NCBI GenBank assembly: GCA_035911135.1
Contig: JAMHWD010000018.1
Span: forward strand, 124,001 to 188,000
Reading direction: 5' to 3'
DNA: 64,000 nt
Source of the DNA: JAMHWD01 sp035911135
Lineage (GTDB): Bacteria > Pseudomonadota > Alphaproteobacteria > Micavibrionales > Micavibrionaceae
Part shown: positions 33,987-42,545 of the stretch, piece after piece
Numbering within the stretch: position 1 is the first letter of the stretch
Layout: each line of letters opens with the position of its first letter
The notes under the pieces: generated by a model
Told to the model about the DNA's origin: nothing
Database searches by the model: none
The model's input: only the letters and a program-made list of their open reading frames with translations
Position numbers and translations under genes: made by a program

Positions 33987-34071
33987 CGTCATTGCACGGC
34001 TTGTCCGGGCAATCCATTTCGGCATTTGCCTGGCTGATTCATGGATTACCCGCATAAAGCGGGTAATGACG
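33987..34071. repeat. Double-hairpin interspersed repeat, copy B
   Basis: 85-bp element matching copy A at 31861 in the same orientation. The right hairpin reads ATTACCCGC/GCGGGTAAT, changed from copy A on both arms at the paired position, so pairing is kept. The left hairpin has one mismatch. The right part overlaps the 3' end of the minus-strand gene at 34039. Confidence 0.85.
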
Positions 34072-34956
34072 GGAAGACGGCGCCTGATTCTGCCGCGCCT
34101 CTATAAAATCCATCAGCGAAGATAACAGCGCCCCCGGCTTACCGCCCGGCTCGACCTTTATCACGCCCGGCGCATCCGATCCGACCTTCATGGAAAACAC
34201 GCGCGTAATAATCTGGCTGAACGGACAGACCAGAACAGATTCCTTCAAGGGACGTTTGACAAAAGACGTAAAGGCCTGCAGGCGGAAGGCATCACACAAG
34301 GCGCGCCCCATCTGATGCTCGGCGGATTTGGGGGCAGCGCCGCCCTCCTTTTCCTGCCGCGCCAGCGAAGACGCCATAATCGGCAGCAGATCATGCATGA
34401 AGGAAAACCCGCCAGCCTCATTCGTAAAGGCATTCATCATCTTGGCAAGCGGACTGGCGCGCGTGATCATATTGGTTAGCGGCGGCAGGTCTTTTGATGC
34501 CCGAAGAACATCCCCCAGATCCTTGAAATAATCCTGCAAACCCGCCTGAATAATGGCGATGGCCTGCTGCAATTCCGGATGTTCTGCGATATAGGCCTTG
34601 GCCTCATACAGCTCATCCACGCTCAAAGGATACGTATCCTGATCACGGACAATATGCTGCGCCCGTAATGCTGCACGCATGGCGCTGTTGTTGAAATGGG
34701 TATGGGGCGGCTTGCCCGGTACTGGATCACGCGCGACCGGCGGGAACCTGCCGGCAGGCATGGCATGCCTCAAAGAAACGCACGCCCCCTTGGCATGGGG
34801 CTGCTCCTGAAGGAATAACGCAAAATAAACCGGGAAATCCGCCATGACCCGCTCCAGAAACACCTCACCCGCCGGCAGCGCGTATTGCTCTACCGTGTGC
34901 CGCTGAACGGCAGCAGATGCCTTGGGAAAGGTAAAATTCTTTGTACTGATAGACAT
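34039..34956 (-). CDS. Protein of unknown function with a repeat-encoded C-terminus
   Basis: 305 residues, no signal peptide, family not recognised. Mixed helical character; segments such as SVDELYEAKAYIAEHPELQQ and EHQMGRALCDAFRLQAF look like a soluble globular protein. The last nine residues and the stop codon (HYPLYAGNP then TGA) are translated from repeat copy B, so insertion of the repeat has remodelled the C-terminus. Lies antisense to the flagellar genes between flagellin and the PCMT-like gene. No flagellar function can be inferred from the sequence. Confidence 0.7.
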   Translation of the reverse strand: MSISTKNFTFPKASAAVQRHTVEQYALPAGEVFLERVMADFPVYFALFLQEQPHAKGACVSLRHAMPAGRFPPVARDPVPGKPPHTHFNNSAMRAALRAQHIVRDQDTYPLSVDELYEAKAYIAEHPELQQAIAIIQAGLQDYFKDLGDVLRASKDLPPLTNMITRASPLAKMMNAFTNEAGGFSFMHDLLPIMASSLARQEKEGGAAPKSAEHQMGRALCDAFRLQAFTSFVKRPLKESVLVCPFSQIITRVFSMKVGSDAPGVIKVEPGGKPGALLSSLMDFIEARQNQAPSSRHYPLYAGNP

Positions 34957-35067
34957 GATGGATGTGTAGCTACCACAAAAAATTAGATTATGTCAATTAT
35001 TGTATTTTTGCATTGCTTATATGCAAATTAACTAAAATTTTCCATATAATACGTAAAATATTAAGAT

Positions 35068-35844
35068 ATGGGACGAGTCTCACTGATACAACGCTTTGCG
35101 CGGGCCAATGACCAGATATCGCTGCTTTCGGCGATTTTGCTGCTCTTTTTTATCGCCGGCGATCAGACCTATCAGATTCAAGAGCGGCGCTTCATGATCT
35201 CCGAGATTGAGATGACGGCCCTTGTCACCGGCCTGCACACAGGCCTCTACCGGGTCGATGAAAGCGTACTGAATGCGATGGCACGCGTCCCGCGCAGCGA
35301 TTTTGTCGAAACCGAGCATGTGCCTTATGCCTATAAAAACGTTGCCCTGCCGATGGTCAGCGAGCGTTATATCCTGCCCGAACCCTTCCTGACCGCCATG
35401 ATGATCCATCTGATGGGCGTAACCCGTAATGACCGGGTACTAGAGGTCGGATATGGCACAGGCTATGAGGCGGCCGTACTCTCCAAGCTCAGCGAGGAAG
35501 TCTATTCCCTGCGCCAGCAAAATCCGCTGGGCCGGGCTATCGCCGAGACAGGCATTGAGGAATTGAAGGAGTATAAAAATGTCAGCATGAAGGTCGGTGA
35601 TGGCATTTATGGCTGGGCCGATGCCGGGCCGTTTGATGCCATACTGGTCAAGCAGGCCGTGACCGAGCCGCCCCCTGCCCTGATCGCCCAGCTTAACCCC
35701 TATGGCCGTCTTGTCGTACCCGTCAAAAAAGAAGACGGCGAACAGCGCGTTCTGGTCATTCTGAAAATGCCCGATGGCAGCCTCCAGCAGCGCGAAACCC
35801 TGTTCGTGAAAATGACCGACCTCTCGCCCGGCACAGATTTATAA
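35068..35844 (+). CDS. Protein-L-isoaspartate O-methyltransferase-like protein
   Basis: 258 residues. The PCMT fold is seen in ARVPRSDFVE, LPMVSERYILPEPFLTAMM (the family's substrate loop), the SAM-binding motif VLEVGYGTGYEAAVL, and the late FDAILVKQAV and PYGRLVVPV strands. PCMTs methylate damaged isoaspartate for repair. From the ATG at 35068 a hydrophobic N-terminal stretch (ISLLSAILLLFFIAG) suggests membrane anchoring, unusual for the family. An ATG at 35194 would remove it and give a normal start. Neither start has a strong ribosome site. Related proteins are often found near alphaproteobacterial outer-membrane or flagellar genes. Substrate unknown. Confidence 0.8.
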   Translation: MGRVSLIQRFARANDQISLLSAILLLFFIAGDQTYQIQERRFMISEIEMTALVTGLHTGLYRVDESVLNAMARVPRSDFVETEHVPYAYKNVALPMVSERYILPEPFLTAMMIHLMGVTRNDRVLEVGYGTGYEAAVLSKLSEEVYSLRQQNPLGRAIAETGIEELKEYKNVSMKVGDGIYGWADAGPFDAILVKQAVTEPPPALIAQLNPYGRLVVPVKKEDGEQRVLVILKMPDGSLQQRETLFVKMTDLSPGTDL

Positions 35845-35954
35845 GAAAAATCTTATATACAGCCATTCTTTATTCCTTCTTAAGGCCTTTCGTGGTATGA
35901 TTATTGCAGGTAAAGAAATTGCCCCTGGCCCGAAACTGGAAAGGAAGAAATCCT

Positions 35955-36374
35955 ATGGCACTTGTAATTGATCTCAAACCCGGCGAAAAAATTCTGATTG
36001 GCGATGCCGTCATTACCAATGACGCCCAGCGCACGCGCCTGCATATTGCCGGCGACGCCGCAATCCTGCGCGAAAAAGACGTTATGCAAGAGGACGAGGC
36101 CGATACGCCCTGCAAACGCATTTATTATATTATTCAATGTATGTATCTCTCGAAAACGCCATCGGAACTGCACAAGGCCTATTTCAGCCTGATTCAGGAG
36201 ATACAGCATGCCTCCCCTTCCAGCAGCATTTTCTTTATGCAGATCAATGATGCTATTATCGGCGGCACATATTACAAGGCCATGAAACTGGCCAAGCAGC
36301 TGATTGAACATGAGCGTGAATTAATGGATATTGCCCTCGGCGGGACCGGAACCAGATCCGGCCAGAAGGGTTAG
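35955..36374 (+). CDS. flbT: Flagellin post-transcriptional regulator FlbT
   Basis: FlbT binds flagellin mRNA leader sequences and lowers their stability or translation until the hook is complete (Caulobacter). 139 residues from the ATG at 35955, chosen for its AAGGAAG ribosome site and because the family starts MALVIDLKPGEK. Conserved blocks: GDAVITNDAQRTRLHIAGDA, ILREKDVMQEDEADTPCKRI and YYKAMKLAKQLIEHERELM. Directly followed by flaF. Confidence 0.93.
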   Translation: MALVIDLKPGEKILIGDAVITNDAQRTRLHIAGDAAILREKDVMQEDEADTPCKRIYYIIQCMYLSKTPSELHKAYFSLIQEIQHASPSSSIFFMQINDAIIGGTYYKAMKLAKQLIEHERELMDIALGGTGTRSGQKG

Positions 36375-36380
36375 ATTCAT

Positions 36381-36818
36381 ATGACCAGCAAACAAACAAA
36401 TAACCCTTACGCCAAAGCCGCCAGCGCCTATGGCGATCATTCCCAGAAACACACGCCCAACCAGCGCGAGCTGGAAGCGCGGGTTTTGCTGAAATCCGCC
36501 CGCATGATCAAGGAATTGCAGGATAGCTGGGATGTGGCCACGCCGGAACAGATTGAAACGATCCTGCGCTATAACCGTCAGATATGGTTGGTGTTTTATG
36601 ATACGGCCATGGAAAATCCCGATGGTGACAAGCCCAAGGACATCCGCAGCAATATCATCAATCTGGCCAATTTCATCTTCAAACGCGAAGTTGAGATCAT
36701 GTCGGACAAAGACCGGAAAAAAGAGAAGCTGGATGTGCTGATCAATATCAACAAGGAAATTGCCGCCGGTCTGATGAGCACGCCGCAAACCGAGCAAACG
36801 CCCCAAACTTCCGAATAG
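36381..36818 (+). CDS. flaF: Flagellin secretion/synthesis regulator FlaF
   Basis: FlaF acts opposite to FlbT and is needed for flagellin synthesis and export. 145 residues with the family blocks ELEARVLLKSARMIKELQDS, LRYNRQIWLVFYDTAMEN and NIINLANFIFKREVEIM. It follows flbT by 6 bp. The flbT-flaF order downstream of flagellin matches other alphaproteobacteria. The C-terminal tail (STPQTEQTPQTSE) is variable. Confidence 0.93.
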   Translation: MTSKQTNNPYAKAASAYGDHSQKHTPNQRELEARVLLKSARMIKELQDSWDVATPEQIETILRYNRQIWLVFYDTAMENPDGDKPKDIRSNIINLANFIFKREVEIMSDKDRKKEKLDVLININKEIAAGLMSTPQTEQTPQTSE

Positions 36819-36835
36819 AGATTTTAGGATTATTA

Positions 36836-37393
36836 TTAGGCTGTGACGCTGACGCCGGCCGATAGAGACTGGCCGGATAATGCGCCGGCGCTAAGCGCGG
36901 CCGATGCAATTTGCGCTTCGGCCACTCTGGGCTGAGGCGCGGATGGCGCAGATGATGCCGCTGGCGCGGCGATATCGGCGCTGCTGAACTGGATAACATT
37001 AAAGGACGAAGAATCCAGCTGGATACCGCCCGGCCGCGCATTGGATGGCGCGGTCTGGACTGATGCCTCACGCTCCTCCGCCAGTGTTGTTCTGGATGGA
37101 CGGCTTAAGGATTGCTGTTCAAGGCTTTCCGCGCGGGCGCGGGCCTCAAGAGCCGTTTCAGAAGGAAATTCACGCAGGACATCGCCCGTATCCGAATCGC
37201 GGATCTGCAGAACGGCCTTGTTATACTGATTATTGATAAAGATATAAGGACTGATATAGGGAGCCACCGGCGTACCCATTTCCTGACGGGCAGCGCCCGT
37301 ATCGGCGGGTGTCGCACGCAACGCCGCAACCTGCTCGGCATTGTTGCGGAGCAGAGTCGCGTTGGATATCACTGCGTTTACAGCTTCAATCAT
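36836..37393 (-). CDS. FlaG-like protein
   Basis: 185 residues. The middle contains VLQIRDSDTGDVLREFPSE (about 81-99), the hallmark of FlaG-type proteins (V-x-D-x-x-T-G-E/D-V-I/L-R-x-I/F-P). The N-terminus (IEAVNAVISNATLLRNNAEQ) and the Ala/Ser-rich C-terminal third are less typical, so it is longer than a standard FlaG (about 110-130 residues). FlaG affects filament length in some polar flagellates. It is convergent with flaF and divergent from fliF. Confidence 0.75.
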   Translation of the reverse strand: MIEAVNAVISNATLLRNNAEQVAALRATPADTGAARQEMGTPVAPYISPYIFINNQYNKAVLQIRDSDTGDVLREFPSETALEARARAESLEQQSLSRPSRTTLAEEREASVQTAPSNARPGGIQLDSSSFNVIQFSSADIAAPAASSAPSAPQPRVAEAQIASAALSAGALSGQSLSAGVSVTA

Positions 37394-37762
37394 AAGCTAT
37401 CCCTAACCAAACTTAGCATACCCAGAATATCCATGCGGATTTTTAAGTATACTTCCCTATTATCATCTTAACCCGGTTACAGTCAAAAGTCAAGAAAATC
37501 AAAAATCTATGTCAAGCATTTCATGATTCGGGGCTCCGGCTTTTATTGCCCCCCTGAAGCAATGCTCTATATTTTTCAAAACACCCCTTATCCACAGCAA
37601 GATGGAAATGAGGATAAAAAAAGTTTATAATTATTAAGAGGATGAGCAGTGATTCGGGGGGAAGACCTCTTCTTTTTCCAGAATTGCCAAAAAATAAACG
37701 GCCACCCCACTTCTTATATTATCCTAGGGATCTCGGCCACGTGACAAAAGGTACTGGTAACC
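37394..37762. promoter_or_regulatory. Control region between flaG-like and fliF
   Basis: 369 bp, AT-rich, without a gene. Contains a perfect DnaA box (37588-37596) and an AAGAGG...CCTCTT stem (37636-37671) in the presumptive fliF leader. No sigma-54 or canonical CtrA site was found by eye, although it should serve fliF and the divergent flaG-like gene. Confidence 0.6.
37588..37596 (+). promoter_or_regulatory. Perfect DnaA box upstream of fliF
   Basis: TTATCCACA, about 175 bp before the fliF start. Confidence 0.5.
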
Positions 37763-39406
37763 GTGAATAGCTTTCTTGAAACATTAAAGCAGCTGGGTCC
37801 ATCGCGACTGGCCATCATGGGCGCGATCTTGCTGGGGCTTGTCATCTTCTTTGTGTTTGTCTCGTTACGCGTATCCTCACCGGAAATGAAACTGCTCTAC
37901 GCCGATTTATCAACGGTCGATTCCGGCGCCGTTGCCGCCAAGCTTGAAGAAAGCCAGATTGCCTATGAAATCTCGCCGGATGGCTCGCGCATTATCGTGC
38001 CTGAAAACGATGTTGGCCGCGCGAGAATGTTGCTGGCGCAAGAAGGCCTGCCCAATGGCGGTTCGATGGGCTATGAGATTTTTGACAATCAATCGGGCTT
38101 TGGCACAACGAATTTTATTCAGAACATCAGCCAGGTCCGCGCATTGGAAGGCGAGTTATCCCGCACGATCAGTTCGCTGGAGAATATCCGCAGCGCCCGT
38201 GTGCATCTGGTTCTGCCCCGCCGTGAATTATTCAGCCGGGAAGCCCAAGAATCCCGCGCCAGCGTATTCCTGGGGATTCGCTCCGGTACGCAAATTCCCA
38301 AAGAACAGATCATGGCGATTCAATCGCTGGTGGCCTCCGCCGTGCCGGATCTCAAGACCAGCAATGTCTCACTGGTTGATTCCAACGGCAAGCTTCTGGC
38401 GCAAGGCGGTCAGGAAGGCGAAGACCTGATGTCCATGAAGGCGGAGGAGCTTCGCCTGAACACAGAATCCCGCCTGACAACAAAGGTAGAGGATCAGGTT
38501 GCCCGGATCGTGGGTTACGATAATGTCCGCGCCACCGTCACGGCGGAGATGAATTTCGACCGCGTCAGCACGAATGAAGAACTGTTCGACCCCAACACTC
38601 AGGTTGTCAGATCTTCGCAGGCCACGCAGGAAAACAGCCTTGAGCGCGAGCCGCCGCCCGATGATGTGAGCGTTGAAAATAACCTGCCCGCCGTACAAGG
38701 CGATTTGCTGATTGATCAACAGCCCTCGCTGGAGAGCAACCGGACAGAAGAAGTCACCAATTTTGAAATCAGCAAAACCGTCAAGAGCACTGTGCGCGAG
38801 GTTGGCGCCATCCAGCGCCTTTCCGTCGCCGTTCTGGTTGATGGCAAATATGTCGAGGATGCCGAAGGCGTTGAAACTTATGAGCCCCGCACACAGGCAG
38901 AAATCGACCAGATCAAGACGCTGGTCCGCAGCGCGGTTGGCTTTAGCGAGCAGCGCGGTGATGTGATTGAAGTCGTCAACATGCAATTTGCCGAAATCGA
39001 CACCGGCGAAGACATGCTGGATGAGCGTCTGCTCTTCGGGTTTGAAAAATCAGACCTTCTCGATATGGCTGAGATCCTGACTGTTGCGGTCATGATCGTG
39101 CTGGTCGTGTTGCTGGTCCTCCAGCCCATGGTCAGCCGTCTCGTCTCCGCGGAAGCTGCTGATATTGATCCAGAACTCGAAGCCGACCTGCTGGCGGCTC
39201 GCCCGGAAAGCCCCGCATTGGCCGCACCATTGGGACAGGAACCGGAAGGATTACATCTGCCGGGCGATGACGATATGATCAATCTGGCGGGCGTTGATGG
39301 CAAGGTTAAGGCATCCTCGATCAAGAAAGTTGAGGAAATCGTCAGCAATTATCCGGCTGAAACCGTGTCTGTCATCCGCAGCTGGATGACGCAGGATAAT
39401 CAGTGA
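37763..39406 (+). CDS. fliF: Flagellar MS-ring protein FliF
   Basis: FliF forms the MS ring in the inner membrane. 547 residues: N-terminal membrane helix (about 18-36), ring-building motifs with LYADLSTVDSGAVAAKLEE, LAQEGLPNGGSMGYEIFD and GELSRTISSLENIRSARVHL (YscJ-like), a central variable loop (about 280-320), a second membrane helix (about 433-455, MAEILTVAVMIVLVVLLVL) and a cytoplasmic C-terminus that binds FliG. The start is a GTG-preceded ATG at 37763 (ccgtgATG). First gene of fliF-fliG-fliH-fliN-motA. Confidence 0.97.
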   Translation: MNSFLETLKQLGPSRLAIMGAILLGLVIFFVFVSLRVSSPEMKLLYADLSTVDSGAVAAKLEESQIAYEISPDGSRIIVPENDVGRARMLLAQEGLPNGGSMGYEIFDNQSGFGTTNFIQNISQVRALEGELSRTISSLENIRSARVHLVLPRRELFSREAQESRASVFLGIRSGTQIPKEQIMAIQSLVASAVPDLKTSNVSLVDSNGKLLAQGGQEGEDLMSMKAEELRLNTESRLTTKVEDQVARIVGYDNVRATVTAEMNFDRVSTNEELFDPNTQVVRSSQATQENSLEREPPPDDVSVENNLPAVQGDLLIDQQPSLESNRTEEVTNFEISKTVKSTVREVGAIQRLSVAVLVDGKYVEDAEGVETYEPRTQAEIDQIKTLVRSAVGFSEQRGDVIEVVNMQFAEIDTGEDMLDERLLFGFEKSDLLDMAEILTVAVMIVLVVLLVLQPMVSRLVSAEAADIDPELEADLLAARPESPALAAPLGQEPEGLHLPGDDDMINLAGVDGKVKASSIKKVEEIVSNYPAETVSVIRSWMTQDNQ

Positions 39407-39438
39407 TGATATCGGGGAATACAGGGGCATAAAGCATA

Positions 39439-40464
39439 ATGTCAATTCGCGTCAGAGAAGATTACAGAACACTTACCGGACCGGAGAAAGCCGCAATCCT
39501 GCTGCTCTCGCTCGGTGAGGAACATGCTTCCCGTATTTTTGAGCATATGGACGATGAGGAAATCATGGAGATTTCCCAGACCATGGCCACACTCGGCAAA
39601 GTCGGCCCGAATGTCGTTGAGCGCCTGTTTGTGGATTTTGCCGAACAGATGACCTCGACCAACTCGCTGGTTGGAACGCAGGACAGTACCGAACGCCTTT
39701 TGATGAAGGCCGGCCTTGGTTCCGACAAGGTTGCTTCCATCATGGAAGAAATCCGTGGCCCCGCCGGCCGCACCATGTGGGAGAAGCTGGGCAATGTGAA
39801 CGAGGAAATTCTGGCCACCTTCCTGCAAAAAGAATATCCGCAGACCGTCTCGGTCGTGCTTTCCAAGATTGCCACCGACCACGCCGCGCGCGTTCTGGCG
39901 CTGCTGCCTGAAAACTTCGCGCTTGAGGTCATTCACCGCATGCTGAGAATGGAGGCCGTTCAGAAAGATATTTTGGATGAGGTTGAAAAAACGCTCCGCA
40001 CCGAATTCATGACCAATCTGGCCCGCACCCAGCGCAGAGACTCTCACGAGCTTATCGCCGAGATTTTCAACTCGATGGAGCGCTCGGTCGAGAGCCGTTT
40101 CATGGAAGAGCTAGAAAAATCCGCGCCGGAATCGGCCGAAAAAATCCGCTCGCTCATGTTCACATTCGAAGATCTGGCGAAACTCGATCCGGCCTCGATC
40201 CAGACGCTTATCCGCGCGGTGGACAAGGAAAAGCTGCCGCCTGCGCTGAAAGGCGCCACCGAGACGATCCGCGACCTGTTCTTCTCGAACATGTCCGAAC
40301 GCGCCGCCAAGATCATGAAAGAAGACATGGCCGCCATGGGGCCAGTGCGCCTGCGCGATGTCGAGGAAGCCCAGCAATATATCGTCAATGTCGCCAAGGA
40401 CCTCGAAGCCAGAGGCGAGATCACGATTGCCAGCGGCGATGCGGAGGATGAGCTTATCTACTGA
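39439..40464 (+). CDS. fliG: Flagellar motor switch protein FliG
   Basis: FliG couples the rotor to the stator. 341 residues. N-terminal LTGPEKAAILLLSLGEEHAS, a middle domain with the EHPQTV-like motif changed to KEYPQTVSVVLSKIATDHAA, and a C-terminal torque domain MFTFEDLAKLDPASIQTLIR carrying the charged helix (residues about 245-300). Length slightly above average due to a longer C-terminus. Its stop overlaps the fliH start (TGATG). Confidence 0.97.
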   Translation: MSIRVREDYRTLTGPEKAAILLLSLGEEHASRIFEHMDDEEIMEISQTMATLGKVGPNVVERLFVDFAEQMTSTNSLVGTQDSTERLLMKAGLGSDKVASIMEEIRGPAGRTMWEKLGNVNEEILATFLQKEYPQTVSVVLSKIATDHAARVLALLPENFALEVIHRMLRMEAVQKDILDEVEKTLRTEFMTNLARTQRRDSHELIAEIFNSMERSVESRFMEELEKSAPESAEKIRSLMFTFEDLAKLDPASIQTLIRAVDKEKLPPALKGATETIRDLFFSNMSERAAKIMKEDMAAMGPVRLRDVEEAQQYIVNVAKDLEARGEITIASGDAEDELIY

Positions 40465-41201
40465 TGAAAGGCGCAAGATCCACCCCTCCCCGCAACAAAA
40501 CGCAAAAGTTTCTCTTCGACAAAAACATATTTGATGCGCCCGAAGAAGAGGAAGAGATTCCGGCCGAGCCGCCGCCGCCCACTTTCAGCGTCGATGAGCT
40601 GGATACCGCCCGCAAGAAAGCCTTTAACGATGGCATGGCCAAAGGCCGACAAGATGCCACCAATGAAGCCCTGGCCAGCCGCGAGCACATGGTCACGCAG
40701 GTGCTGCAGGCTCTGGCGCAGAACTGGGCCGATATTCTGGCCGCAGAAAACACGCGCGAGATGACCTTCGAGCACGAAGCCGTCAATTTGAGCCATGGCA
40801 TATTTGAAAAAATCCTCCCGCTTTATTCCCATGAACACGGGCTGGATGAAATCAGAGACACAATAACGCAAGTCTTGAACACACAGGACAGGCAATCAAA
40901 AATCTCCATCTACGTCCATCCCGACGCGCTGGAAGGGATCGAGGCGCATCTCAAGACCTTAAGCCAGCAAATGGCGGGCAGCATTGATGGCCGCTATGAG
41001 GTCATTGTACAGGAAAACATGCCTGCCCTCTCCGTCCGTCTGAACTGGAAAGATGGCGGCGCGGTACGCGATATTGAAAAACTTACCGCGGAAATCCGGG
41101 ATATCCTCAAGGATAAGCTTGCGGCGCATGCCGCAAAGCGTCATGATAATACTATAGCGCAGCACATAACCGATGGAGGCAGTGATGGCGGATCAGGATG
41201 A
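40464..41201 (+). CDS. fliH: Flagellar export ATPase regulator FliH
   Basis: FliH binds FliI and tethers it to the C ring. 245 residues. A Glu/Pro-rich N-terminal stretch, then KKAFNDGMAKGRQDATNEAL (short glycine-repeat-like helix) and a C-terminal half that resembles the HrpE/FliH domain: ISIYVHPDALEGIEAHL and SVRLNWKDGGAVRDIEKLTA. The position between fliG and fliN, with a one-base overlap to fliG, supports the call even though FliH is weakly conserved. Confidence 0.85.
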   Translation: MKGARSTPPRNKTQKFLFDKNIFDAPEEEEEIPAEPPPPTFSVDELDTARKKAFNDGMAKGRQDATNEALASREHMVTQVLQALAQNWADILAAENTREMTFEHEAVNLSHGIFEKILPLYSHEHGLDEIRDTITQVLNTQDRQSKISIYVHPDALEGIEAHLKTLSQQMAGSIDGRYEVIVQENMPALSVRLNWKDGGAVRDIEKLTAEIRDILKDKLAAHAAKRHDNTIAQHITDGGSDGGSG

Positions 41202-41592
41202 TAATAACCCCATGGGTCAGAATGATATCGATTCCATGTTCGGCGAAGCGAAATCCAAACCCGGCAGCATGAAGCTGAACGAGATCAACGAGCCTGATGG
41301 CGTTCGCAGCCTGGATGAAGAATTTGAAATCGGCGAGCCGATGGCCTCGGACGTAACGGCGATTTACGAAATCCCTGTGCAGGTATCGGCCGTTCTGGGG
41401 CGCTCCACGATGCAGGTCAGCCAACTTTTGAAACTGGGACGCGGCGCGGTTGTGGAACTTGATCGCAAGGTTGGCGAAGCCATCGACATTTATGTCAACA
41501 ACCGTCTTGTGGCCCGCGGTGAGGTTGTCGTTGTGGAAGACAAGCTGGGCGTGACCATGACGGAAATTGTCAAATCAGACCGCGGCAACTAG
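41185..41592 (+). CDS. fliN: Flagellar motor switch protein FliN
   Basis: FliN is the lower C-ring subunit. Start chosen at 41185 because GGAGG lies eight bases upstream; an in-frame ATG at 41173 lacks a ribosome site. 135 residues. The C-terminal SpoA domain (about 57-132) contains IPVQVSAVLGRSTMQVSQLL and NRLVARGEVVVVEDKLGVTM. The N-terminus carries GQNDIDSMFGE, similar to the CheY-docking motif of FliM. Overlaps the fliH 3' end by 17 bp. Confidence 0.94.
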   Translation: MADQDDNNPMGQNDIDSMFGEAKSKPGSMKLNEINEPDGVRSLDEEFEIGEPMASDVTAIYEIPVQVSAVLGRSTMQVSQLLKLGRGAVVELDRKVGEAIDIYVNNRLVARGEVVVVEDKLGVTMTEIVKSDRGN

Positions 41593-41678
41593 ACCTGCAC
41601 ACTTTTTACAAGGTCTGCCTGCATTTTTCTGCTATTATATTCATCTGGATTCATACTCTGGCAGGAGGCTAGACAATC

Positions 41679-42545
41679 ATGAATGATGGCACAATGATGC
41701 AAGGCACTTCCGACAATCCTGCCGGAACAGGTCCGCTGCCAACCCTGACATTACGCCCCCCTGAAAGCCGCACCGATTTCGCCACGATCCTTGGCATTGT
41801 TTGCGCGCTGGGTTTTATCGCCGCCGCCATCATGGCCAGCCAGAGCGATGCGAGTTTTTTTGATCTTCCCTCCGTCCTGATTGTTATCTTTGGCACGATC
41901 GCCGCCACCAGCATTTCCTATACCGGATCCGAACTGGCCAAGGCCGGACAAATCATTGGTAAGGCGCTGATCCGCCCTGTTTATGTCCCGGCTGATCTGG
42001 CCAGGAATTTGCTGGATATTGCCGTGATCGCCCGCAAATACGGGCCGCTTTCACTCACGAATTATGACGCGCAGCTTCGTAAAAACCCGCATCTGCAGCG
42101 CGTGCTGCAAATGGTGATTGATGGCTACCGGCCTGAAGATATCGAGCGCCTGATGAACATGGAAATTGACGCGCTGATCGAACGCCATAAACGCTCCGCC
42201 GGGATCGCACGCCGCGCCGCCGAAATTGCCCCCGCCATGGGATTGATCGGGACGCTGGTCGGTCTGGTGCAGATGCTGGCCAACCTCGAAAGCCCGGAGA
42301 CGATCGGCCCGGCCATGGCCGTTGCCTTGCTGACTACGTTTTACGGCGCGATCCTTGGCAATATCATTCTGGCCCCGCTGGCCGTGAAGCTGGAGAAAAA
42401 CTCCACCGATGAATGTATGTTCCGCACATTGATCGCGGCCGCCGCCCTGTCCATCGCCCGGCAGGAAAACCCGCGCCGCCTTGAGATGCTGCTCAACAGC
42501 GAGCTGCCGCCATCCGAACGAATCAATTATTTCGAGCCCGCCTAA
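41679..42545 (+). CDS. motA: Flagellar motor stator protein MotA
   Basis: MotA is the proton-channel partner of MotB. 288 residues of the PomA-like form. Two membrane helices occur near the N-terminus (about 34-52, 62-80), a charged cytoplasmic loop follows (about 100-190), and two more helices occur with AEIAPAMGLIGTLVGLVQML and PAMAVALLTTFYGAILGNII, carrying the conserved channel prolines. AGGAGG ribosome site upstream. It is separate from motB (10673) but co-directional with fliF-fliN. Its stop overlaps the convergent orphan gene by 4 bp. Confidence 0.93.
   Translation: MNDGTMMQGTSDNPAGTGPLPTLTLRPPESRTDFATILGIVCALGFIAAAIMASQSDASFFDLPSVLIVIFGTIAATSISYTGSELAKAGQIIGKALIRPVYVPADLARNLLDIAVIARKYGPLSLTNYDAQLRKNPHLQRVLQMVIDGYRPEDIERLMNMEIDALIERHKRSAGIARRAAEIAPAMGLIGTLVGLVQMLANLESPETIGPAMAVALLTTFYGAILGNIILAPLAVKLEKNSTDECMFRTLIAAAALSIARQENPRRLEMLLNSELPPSERINYFEPA

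Noticed and set aside
35842..35857. Palindrome ATAAGAAAAATCTTAT after the PCMT-like gene as a terminator
   Set aside because: AT-only stem without a T-tract; too unstable to act as an intrinsic terminator.
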